Origin: Sodiomyces alkalinus F11
Taxonomy: Eukaryota; Ascomycota; Sordariomycetes; Glomerellales; Plectosphaerellaceae
DNA length: 64,000 bases
Assembly: GCF_003711515.1 (NCBI RefSeq)
Contig: NW_021167086.1
Span: forward strand, 953,149 to 1,017,148
Direction of reading: 5' to 3'
Below are positions 56,955-64,000 of this stretch, piece after piece; position 1 is the first letter of the stretch, and every line of letters starts with the position of its first letter. The translations under genes and the position numbers were made by a program. The notes below the pieces were generated by a model. It was not told the DNA's origin and searched no databases. It saw only the letters and a program-made list of their open reading frames with translations.

Positions 56955-58439
56955 TCATGCAGACGTCGCGGGCTTGTAATATTTGCTCGGCACGAACGGC
57001 ATCTTGGTCACCGTAGCCGCCCGCTTCTTGCCCCGGACGACGACATCCAACTCCGTGCCGGCCTTGTGCATCCCGTCCCGCACGTAAGCCATGGCGATGT
57101 TCTTCCCCAGCGTCGGACTCGGCGCCCCGCTCGTGACAACCCCGACCTTCTCCCCCTCCTTGGTCAACAGCTCGGCCCCTTCCCGCGCCGGCACCTTCAC
57201 CACCAGCCCGACCCTCCGCCGTTCCACCCCGGCCCCGCCCTTGCTCTTGGCCACCAGCTGCGAAGCGATCACCTCGGCCCCGTGGAACCCGGCGCCCGCC
57301 GTCCGCCGCTCCTTGGGCACGAGCCACGACAGCCCCGCCTCCACCGGCGTCGTGCTGTCGTCGAGCTCGTGTCCGTACAGGCACATCCCCGCCTCCAGCC
57401 GCAGGCTGTCCCGCGCCCCGAGACCCGCCAGCCGCAGCTTCTCCGGCCCGGCCGTCTCGAGCATCGTCGTCGCCAGCAGCGTCGCCTCCTCGCCGGGCGA
57501 CTCGAAGCTGACCTCGAACCCGTCCTCGCCCGTGTACCCGCCGCGGCTGATCATCGCCCGCCCCGGCAGCGTGACCCATTCCCCGCCGCGCCGCGCCCGC
57601 AGCCGCGCGAACACTGTCTGCCCGAAGTAGACCTTGCTCAGATCCAGCCCCTCGGCCGGGTCGATCACCCGCTGCAGGATCCCCTCGCTCTCGGGCCCTT
57701 GCACGGCCAGGAGGCCCAGCCCCTGGAGGACCTCCCACCAGAACGCGTCGCCGCCGTCCTCCGGGTTCTGCAGCTCCTTGGTCTGCTCGACGAGGTACGC
57801 GAGGACCTTCTCCCGCGTGCCCGCGTTGCTGACGAGCCGGTACTCCTGCTCGCCCGTGCGCGTGATCATGGTGTCGTCCGCGATGCCGCCCGTCCCGGGC
57901 CACAGGAGCGCGCTCAGCTTGCTGCTGTTGATGGGCATGTCGCTGACCGTCGACGGCGTGATGCGTTCGAGGAACGCCGCCGCCTCGGGGCCCGTGAACC
58001 GGTGCTGCACCATGTGGCTGACGTCGAACAGCGAGGCGTGCTCGCGCGTGAAATGGTGCGACTGCGCCAATGAGAAGCCCGCGTATTCCACCGGCATGTG
58101 GTATCCGCCGAAGAGGACCATTTTCCCGCCGTGGGCCAGGTGGAAGTCGTACAGAGGCGTCTTGTCCTGCTTGGCGAAGTCCGCGAGCTGCTCACGCCAT
58201 TGTTTGCGGGCTTCGAGGGTCGGTTTTTCCGGACCGGTGACGGTGACCGAGGAGTACAATCGGAGCCCGGAAAGAGCATACGATGCAGCAGCCCGTGTGC
58301 TCGTTGTCGGGCTGCTCTGGGCTACTGCCCTAGTGTAGGCAGTAAGGAGGATTGCTTGCCGGCATGGCCCCGACGGCGAGGTACGTGAAAGTGGCCGTAG
58401 GCCTTTGGCCGCCGCCGCCGCCAAACGTGATCGAGTCAT
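56955..58439 (-). CDS. GCV1: Mitochondrial aminomethyltransferase (glycine cleavage system T protein)
   Basis: A single exon encodes 494 residues. The first ~65 residues are Arg/Ala/Ser-rich with almost no acidic residues, as expected for a mitochondrial presequence. The GCV_T folate-binding domain follows, with TPLYDFHLAHGGKMVLFGGYHMPVEY, HASLFDVSHM, VSNAG, GYTGEDGFEVS and ARDSLRLEAGMCLYG. Then comes the C-terminal beta-barrel domain (RRVGLVVKVPAREGAEL ... GVVTSGAPSPTLGKNIAMAYV). The enzyme transfers the aminomethyl carbon from lipoyl-H protein to tetrahydrofolate, releasing ammonia and giving 5,10-methylene-THF. The protein is intact at the family's usual length and no intron is visible. 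The longer frames on the plus strand are shadows. Confidence 0.96.
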   Translation of the reverse strand: MTRSRLAAAAAKGLRPLSRTSPSGPCRQAILLTAYTRAVAQSSPTTSTRAAASYALSGLRLYSSVTVTGPEKPTLEARKQWREQLADFAKQDKTPLYDFHLAHGGKMVLFGGYHMPVEYAGFSLAQSHHFTREHASLFDVSHMVQHRFTGPEAAAFLERITPSTVSDMPINSSKLSALLWPGTGGIADDTMITRTGEQEYRLVSNAGTREKVLAYLVEQTKELQNPEDGGDAFWWEVLQGLGLLAVQGPESEGILQRVIDPAEGLDLSKVYFGQTVFARLRARRGGEWVTLPGRAMISRGGYTGEDGFEVSFESPGEEATLLATTMLETAGPEKLRLAGLGARDSLRLEAGMCLYGHELDDSTTPVEAGLSWLVPKERRTAGAGFHGAEVIASQLVAKSKGGAGVERRRVGLVVKVPAREGAELLTKEGEKVGVVTSGAPSPTLGKNIAMAYVRDGMHKAGTELDVVVRGKKRAATVTKMPFVPSKYYKPATSA

Positions 58440-59294
58440 TCTGCTTTTTGCAATTGAGAACGTGTTTGTATATCCCGGGCAGACGAGTGATTGTTTGCCT
58501 GGTAGAAGAAGAGTGGAAATCAGGTCTTCTGAAAGTGGGAGGTCGAATTGGAGGCTCCCTCGTGCGGCCTACGGATACGGAGTACTTCGTAACTTCGTAG
58601 CTACCTTTAGGTACCTTAATTATGACGGTATCTTATCTTTTCACCTATCTTCGGGTCCCTACGGTAAGCCGCGGTCCAGTGCCGACCCTGGTCGCAAAAT
58701 CCGGTCCCGTCTCCTTTTCTACTTTGTACACACGTATATCCATACAGGTAGATACCTTACCTTATGTAGGTAGGTAATTATTAAGGTACTTAGCCGGTAA
58801 AGGCCGGCTTCGGAGGTGCAGATGGGAATTACCTACCTACATTACACCGACTCGGCAATTCGATGGACAAAACACCACGACTACAACCAAATCAGAGCAA
58901 TGGCGCGTTACTTCGTACAAAGGCTTTCATGCTACGAAGTACTCGTAGGTACTCCGCCTCACAGGATAACGGTTTATCGGACTCTCCGTCCATGGCTTGT
59001 GCAGTGTCCAAATGGTCAATTTCACACATCGTGACATTACCTTACACCACAGGTGCACAATGACGAACAGTGTTCGAATATCTCTCCCTGAAGATCCCCT
59101 TCCCTAACACGCATGACTGCCGAAACATCCCTAGTCCCGTTGCCCATCGGCACAGCCAAGGGGAATGCTACCGTCGCCGAGGAAACGAAAATAAAAAGCA
59201 TAAAGAATGTTACAAAAAGTGCATAATATACGGGAGTAATTGCTCTCTCCAGAGCACTCCACGTTCTACCACGGCCACCCAAACATCGTGATCA
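58440..59294. other. Intergenic region: GCV1 promoter and VMA13 3' flank
   Basis: 855 nt without a supported gene. Several short palindromic words cluster here: TACGGAGTACTTCGTA near 58576, TAGGTACCTT at 58608, and TTACTTCGTAC and CTACGAAGTACTC near 58900-58945. The VMA13-proximal end is its 3' UTR region. Confidence 0.6.
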
Positions 59295-61070
59295 TCAACG
59301 TTCAAAGCTGTACTTCAACCAACCACCCAACGCTCGCAGACTCTCCCATCGAACGTTCTCGTCCGCCTCGCCCATGAGCTCCATGATCCTCGTCTTCAAC
59401 CCGAGCTTCTCCAGCTGGCTTCTCTTTTCGGGCACCTCCCGGACCAGGGCACCGACATCGTTGCACGCGATGGCCAGAACCTGCTTGTCGCTGTCCCACG
59501 GCTTCTTCATAATCTCCGCGAGTTTGCGAGGGATGGTTCCGTTTTCGTGCTCGATGATCTTGCGTGCGTTCTCGGCCCAGAACACTTGGCTGCGGTGCGG
59601 CGGGGACCATCGGAGGTGGCCCGAGTTGACCTCGGCGACGTATTCATCGAAGGTGGTCTTGGTCCGGGAATATTCCTCCAGCATGTCCCTGAGGTTCTGG
59701 AGGTCGTCCGTCAGATCCGGGTCGGTCACATGGCGGCCCGTCATGTTTTGCAGGTGCACAGGTAGTCGTGCAAGAACAGCCGTCGGTAAAAGCGTCGTCC
59801 GGTTGGCCTCGAGAAGGTTGTACAGGGTGGAAACAATGAGGCGGGTCGTCTTCTCCTTCTGGGAGAGTCGAAGAAGTTGCGTATACAAAATGATAATGTC
59901 GTACTCACTACCGATTTCGTCAGCGTTGCTGTCCGGCCGGGGTGTCATCTGTAGGGCAGGGGGGTTGGAAAAGGAAATAGAAAAGAAGAAAAAAAGGAAG
60001 AAAAAAAAAAGAAAAAGAATGAGAACGAGAACGAGAACAAGAAAACGGAGGGAAAGGAAAAACGCACTCGTTGAGGTCGTCACCAATGTCCCGAGCCTCA
60101 AAGCTCATCTGCCACAGGACAAGGAGAACGTGATAAAGGAGTTGGAGCCCGACGCCACCCCCAAGAGAGCCTTCGAAGCCGTTATTCCGCCCCGACCCGT
60201 TACCGTTCCACAAACTGGCCGAGGACGTGCCGTTGCTTCCGACGCCGACCGCCGTCTTGAGAATGTCAACCAAGGGCGCAATCGTTTCGCTCCTTTGGTT
60301 CCAGAACTGCTGCCTCGAGGCACGGCCGTAGAGCAGGGAGGAGTATTCTTGTACCGCAATGTCCTGAAGACCGGCGTCCGAGCTCTTGGACAGGCCGGAG
60401 TAGTAGGTGAAGAGCATGGGTAGGGCGTGATGTGTCGCTGGGGATTCGTCTCGGGAGGCTGCCATGAGCTTGGTGAGGGCGGTGGCTGTGAGGAGAGGGA
60501 TGGGGTCCTCCGAGCTGTTGGACTGCGCTAGGAGCGGAAGGAAGTTCTTATAGGGTTCGCCAGTCTTTAACAGGGCTTTGGAGAGGGCCGGGACGGCTGC
60601 GGCGCGAGAACGGTGAGTACTGGCACGGTGTGATATGGAGAGAAGAAATATGTAATGCAAGACAGGAGGCAATCAAAGACTTAATTGAGCATCGTAGTAG
60701 AGGCCGGAAACGTCGCATGTGAGGTAGAGACGGGGTAAATGCACACGAGGTGTACGAAAGATGCAGGGAGGGACGTACTTTGCAGAAGATCACTCAGCAA
60801 GACGAGGAGATAGTGAATGACGTTCGCGTTCTTGCCCTGCAAGGCGCCCGGCTTGCCATTGTCGCCGAGGAAGAGCGAGCAGTATCCATCGAGGTCGGCT
60901 TCCACGATTTGCTTTCTGACGTCGGGGTTCTTGGCCTTGTCGACGGCGCGTATGCGGGCCAGCTGGTCTTCTGTGATGGTGCCTGCTCTCACGGCGCCAT
61001 CCCAGGGGATCGGTCTCTGGCGGATGTTGCTCTGGAGGGAAGCGAGGTAGGTGGGAGGGTCGACCAACAT
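59295..61070 (-). CDS. VMA13: V-type H+-ATPase regulatory subunit H (Vma13)
   Basis: Exons 61070-60779, 60596-60068 and 59907-59295 encode 477 residues, matching yeast Vma13 (478). Intron 1 is 182 nt (GTACGT...CGCAG) and joins SDLLQ to TVPALSKALL. Intron 2 is 160 nt (GTGCGT...GGTAG) and joins GDDLN to DEYDIIILYTQLL. The N-terminal domain is armadillo/HEAT-like helical. The C-terminal domain carries FWAENARKIIE, followed by IACNDVGALVRE near the end, as in the V-ATPase H family. Subunit H sits on the V1 sector of the vacuolar proton pump, activates it and silences free V1. An AG 21 nt upstream of the second acceptor is also in frame and would add seven residues; the downstream one better matches the family. 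Confidence 0.93.
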
Positions 61071-61372
61071 GGCGGCTGTGGGAAGGGGCCACGACCCTGG
61101 CGAAAGGCACTAAAGGAGTTGAGGGCGGTGGGGGTGATAGAGAAGATGGTACGGGGGGATACGCTTTCTTGTGGCTCCTGGTCTGTTCCGCCTGTAGGGG
61201 GTACGGCTGTTGCGCGTGGGAACGAGGTTTCAACACGAGGTTTCAACACAAGTTTCGATGTGGACAAGAAGTTGACGTAGTCCTCTTGTAGGCTTTCGCG
61301 GACTGCTGCAGGAGAGAGCTCGGCGGGCGGGAATGACTGAAGTGGCTCAACGGCAGCTAAAGGTACTCCCAT
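60989..61372 (-). CDS. Possible upstream frame in the VMA13 leader (127 codons), uncertain
   Basis: An ATG-initiated frame (MGVPLAAVEPLQSFPPAELSP...) runs 127 codons and overlaps the VMA13 start codon in another frame. I recognise no domain. It could be a real upstream ORF, an exon of something else, or a chance frame in GC-rich leader sequence. A good acceptor (CCCACAG) lies 5 nt before the VMA13 ATG, so a 5' UTR intron could remove much of it. Confidence 0.2.
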   Translation of the reverse strand: MGVPLAAVEPLQSFPPAELSPAAVRESLQEDYVNFLSTSKLVLKPRVETSFPRATAVPPTGGTDQEPQESVSPRTIFSITPTALNSFSAFRQGRGPFPQPPCWSTLPPTSLPSRATSARDRSPGMAP

Positions 61373-62043
61373 TTCATGTTCAGCCACAATTAGCGGGCCG
61401 TGGTTTTCCCGGTGTTCGTGTAGTACCCGAGTATCACCCAGTTACCAGAGCTCCGTCCGGCATGATTTTAGGTTCGTCCAACATGACAAGTCAATTGTTG
61501 CATGGCTTGACGTAATCACACATACGAGATTTCTGCACAATTCAGGATTGTCACTACAAGTGCCTATTTGGAATCCAACTGTACTCTAACTCTGTCTCCA
61601 CTTCCATTGTATAAGGTAGCCTAAAATAAGGTCACGATACGTGAAGAGTCACGTGGCCATCCGCAGGGTAGGTACCTACCTACTTAGGTAAGCTAAGGTA
61701 GGTTGCAACGGTTACAGATAACAGATACGGACCAATGTACTCCGTACCTTACCCATCAATCGTCGATCCCGATAATTGCCCCGTGAACGACCAAGCGCCC
61801 CCCACCCCCCTCTTGTTGTCGAATGCCAAAGCTTGTCCTTCGTATAATGGGATCGGGACCCCTGGGAAGTGCCAGCTGTCTTGCATCAAAAATGTAAGCT
61901 ACGGAAGCAAGAAGCAGACAAGCACACATCAACAGCACGAAGTCAGACCACTAGGGTTTTCGAGTACCGAATCCCCGCAATCACTTGACAAGCAGAGAGA
62001 GAAAAGAAGCGATCACCAGGAACAGTTGTCGGAAAGGAAGCCA

Positions 62044-62082
62044 GAAACGCAGCGAGACGCAGCGAGACGCAGAGAGACGCAC
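62044..62082. repeat. Decanucleotide tandem repeat (GAGACGCAGC type)
   Basis: Three to four 10-nt units, the last ones diverged (GAGACGCAGA, GAGACGCAC), in non-coding DNA. Confidence 0.85.
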
Positions 62083-62319
62083 AAAGGGATTTGATCCGAA
62101 AAAGAAGACGAACCGATTATTCGCTCTTCTTGCCTCTTCTTTTTTTCGCATTTGAAATCAATTCCCACCACACTTACCTTGCATTTCCCATCCCTCCGTT
62201 AAGTGTTTCCCTTCACTTTTCCCTTTCCCCCCTTTGCAGGAAATTCAGGAACGGAAAAAAGTTCGTTGTTTGAACCGCTGATTGGGGAGCCGGACGTTAT
62301 AGCTATAGGCCGAGATCAA

Positions 62320-62346
62320 CAAAATCGACAAAATCGACAAAATCGA
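62320..62346. repeat. Three tandem copies of CAAAATCGA
   Basis: Three perfect 9-nt direct repeats in non-coding sequence, with the same unit length and copy number as the array at 4848-4874. Confidence 0.93.
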
Positions 62347-63107
62347 GGAGGTTGGCTGCCATCATCACCACCTCCATCCCCCCACCACCACCCAGAAACG
62401 AACCACGGCCCGACATCTTAAAGCTAGGAGGTTGGGAATGGAACACGCCCACACTTCCTAAACGGTTCCAACTCAAAAAAACTTCTCACCGCCCTCTTAA
62501 ATCTCCCGTAAGTCCTGATACTCCCATTACCTAAGTCGCATTCTTTTTTTCCTCTTCCTATTTTCGCCTGTTTGTTAGACCGTCGCATCGTCTAAGCCTG
62601 TCTTCACGGTCGCCTCACCTTTTACACCCAACTTCCTCCTTCTCACCTCACCTCTCAATCTTCCTCATCATCTCATCGCATCGTCGCATTCACTCCATTA
62701 CTCCGACACCACCTTTCAATCGCATATTTTCGTGATCCTCTTACAGAAAAGACAATCTTGGCTCTTTCCGCAGAGATGAGAACAAGGGACTGTCGGCCCT
62801 GACGCAACCCAATCAGACCCGATCAAACCCAGAGTACGGAATTCCAGCTCTCACACCCGCATTCCAAGCGACCCGAGAAACCACGACGGGGGAAGCAAGA
62901 GACAGTAAAAGATAGAGAACACAGGCGGCCCAAGACGACGACTTCATATGCTTCCGCTAGTCTCACCTTACCATCTTCGCTAGCAAACCTTCTCGCCCTG
63001 TCCCCCCCAGTAAGAAAATCTCCCCGCCCTCTCTCCGCCCTCTCCCCGCATTCTCGGGCGCTATTTTCGAGGAACAAAAGAGGGGTGCGAAGTGGGCGGC
63101 CCGAACC

Positions 63108-64000
63108 ATGCGCCGCTTACACTCTATACCGGCCTCACCGCCGCTTACCTTCCTCGCCCTACTTTTCCTCGCCTCGCCCCTCCCGGTCCCTGCCGCCGCC
63201 CTTCCCTACCCGCTACAACTGGCAGATCAAGGCTACTCCAACGTCGGCTTTCGCTTTCTCCGACCTCGAAGCTGCGAATCCGAGTGCCACGGCGTGTGTG
63301 TCTATGTCGACGGTGTGGCCACCTGCGCCCCAGGCGCTGCCGACGGAGGAGGAGCCGGGGATGGCGGCTGGCTCGTCTCCACAACCACATGGACCGAGAC
63401 CAACACCTTCACCAGTACCATCACCAAGCCTGGTAGCCACCCGACAGGTGCCGCCGGCGAAGACTGCGTGCCGCAGGAGCCGGGATGGATTCCCTGTGGT
63501 CCGGTTTGCTGCCTGTCGACCCAGCATTGTGCTTCGTGGGGTCAGTGTCTAGACAATGAAGGGGGTGGAGGAGGAGGAGGAGGAGGCGGCGGCGGCGCCA
63601 TTTCCACAACAATCACCACCGACGGGCATACCATTACCACCCAGTACTCCGCTCCTTACCGCGTCACCAGCACCAGCGCCGCGTCCACCGGCCATGGCGC
63701 CGCACCCACCACAGAAAGCCCGACCGGCACACCCACCGCCGTCCCCAGCCACCCCGACGAAGACGACGGCGGCACGGCCGGCGGAGGACTCAGCCCCGGC
63801 GCCATCGCCGGTATCGTCATCGGCAGCTTAGCCGGCATCGGCCTCCTCATGCTCCTCTGCTTCTGCTGCATCGTCCGCGGTCTCTGGGGCCTGCTCTGCG
63901 GCGGCGCCAAGAAACGCGACGACCGCCGCCGGGAGCGCGTCGACGTCGTCGAGGAACGCTACCGCGCCGGCAGCCGCCCCGGGTCGACCTACACCCGCCG
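63108..64000 (+). CDS. Secreted/surface single-pass membrane protein, Cys-rich ectodomain (partial, runs off the window)
   Basis: The frame is open from ATG 63108 to the window edge (297 codons plus 2 nt), so the C-terminus is missing. Residues 1-31 form a signal peptide (basic start, then PLTFLALLFLASPLPVPAAA). The mature N-terminus LPYPLQLADQGYSNVGFRFL is followed by paired cysteines (CESECHGVCVYVDGVATC), a TTTWTETNTFTSTIT stretch typical of fungal wall/surface proteins, and a second Cys group (DCVPQEPGWIPCGPVCCLSTQHCASWGQC). Then come a 12-glycine run, a Ser/Thr-rich stalk probably O-glycosylated, one transmembrane helix (about 230-255, SPGAIAGIVIGSLAGIGLLMLLCFCC) and an Arg-rich cytoplasmic tail. 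This layout matches uncharacterised Sordariomycete surface proteins; its function is unknown. Confidence 0.85.
   Translation, partial: MRRLHSIPASPPLTFLALLFLASPLPVPAAALPYPLQLADQGYSNVGFRFLRPRSCESECHGVCVYVDGVATCAPGAADGGGAGDGGWLVSTTTWTETNTFTSTITKPGSHPTGAAGEDCVPQEPGWIPCGPVCCLSTQHCASWGQCLDNEGGGGGGGGGGGGAISTTITTDGHTITTQYSAPYRVTSTSAASTGHGAAPTTESPTGTPTAVPSHPDEDDGGTAGGGLSPGAIAGIVIGSLAGIGLLMLLCFCCIVRGLWGLLCGGAKKRDDRRRERVDVVEERYRAGSRPGSTYTR

Larger units (their letters stand above)
61071..63107. promoter_or_regulatory. Divergent promoter region of VMA13 and the terminal membrane-protein gene
   Basis: About 2 kb separate the two starts. Contents are the uncertain VMA13 leader frame, TAGGTACCTA (61669-61678), a TACTCCGTACC word near 61738, GAGACGCAGC tandem units (62044-62082), three CAAAATCGA units (62320-62346) and C/T-rich sequence at 62500-62760 typical of a fungal leader. 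No independent gene is supported. Confidence 0.55.

Noticed and set aside
56884..58073. Long Arg/Pro-rich frames on both strands at GCV1
   Set aside because: Low-complexity shadows in alternative frames of the conserved GCV_T gene.
1..64000. Secondary-metabolite cluster, transposon, viral insertion or CRISPR-like array
   Set aside because: No synthase, transposase, reverse transcriptase, capsid/replicase or spaced-repeat array is visible on either strand. The repeats present are simple tandem or short palindromic words.

Overview
The window looks like nuclear chromosomal DNA of a filamentous ascomycete, most likely a Sordariomycete. Genes are spaced by 0.3 to 9 kb. Coding regions are GC-rich with strong third-position GC bias. 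Most introns are 60-250 nt GT-AG introns. The encoded proteins are all of eukaryotic, fungal type. I see no operons, CRISPR arrays, rRNA genes, convincing tRNA genes, transposon open reading frames or secondary-metabolite cluster. Thirteen protein genes can be supported. For ten of them I rebuilt the exon structure from splice sites, frame continuity and conserved residues across the joins; the other three have no visible intron.

Layout. 1-6.4 kb: no supported gene. 6.4-7.4 kb (+): single-pass membrane protein. 9.1-10.6 kb (+): DPB4 histone-fold subunit of DNA polymerase epsilon, 4 exons. 12.5-14.9 kb (-): NPL6/RSC7 subunit of SWI/SNF-RSC remodellers, 3 exons. 14.9-23.1 kb: empty. 23.2-26.2 kb (+): DIS3/RRP44 exosome nuclease. 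26.5-28.2 kb (-): NUG1 nucleolar GTPase, convergent with DIS3. 28.9-30.2 kb (+): GPP1-type glycerol-phosphate phosphatase, divergent from NUG1. 30.2-39.2 kb: 9 kb without a supported gene but rich in short palindromic motifs. 39.2-41.1 kb (+): homeodomain transcription factor. 43.9-48.2 kb (-): SSK2/OS-4 MAP kinase kinase kinase. 49.7-52.0 kb (+): TPA1/OFD1 prolyl dihydroxylase. 52.4-54.9 kb (-): PPN1 endopolyphosphatase. 57.0-58.4 kb (-): GCV1 aminomethyltransferase. 59.3-61.1 kb (-): VMA13 V-ATPase subunit H. 63.1 kb to the window end (+): a secreted or surface single-pass membrane protein, cut by the window edge.

How the genes relate. Most are housekeeping genes with no shared pathway: replication and chromatin (DPB4, NPL6), RNA decay and ribosome assembly (DIS3, NUG1), vacuole (PPN1, VMA13), mitochondrial one-carbon metabolism (GCV1) and translation/oxygen-linked hydroxylation (TPA1). 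One functional echo is that SSK2 starts the high-osmolarity MAPK cascade and GPP1 makes the glycerol which that pathway controls. They lie about 14 kb apart, which may be coincidence.

The most notable signals are in non-coding sequence. The SSK2 intron splits the kinase catalytic loop, is half made of a pentanucleotide satellite, and is stop-free with length divisible by three. The homeobox gene has an equally stop-free 84-nt intron inside its DNA-recognition helix. GPP1 appears to use a GC-AG intron. An 11-nt motif recurs far above chance in intergenic DNA, concentrated at 35-38 kb. There is also a 41-nt pure G run at 42.3 kb.
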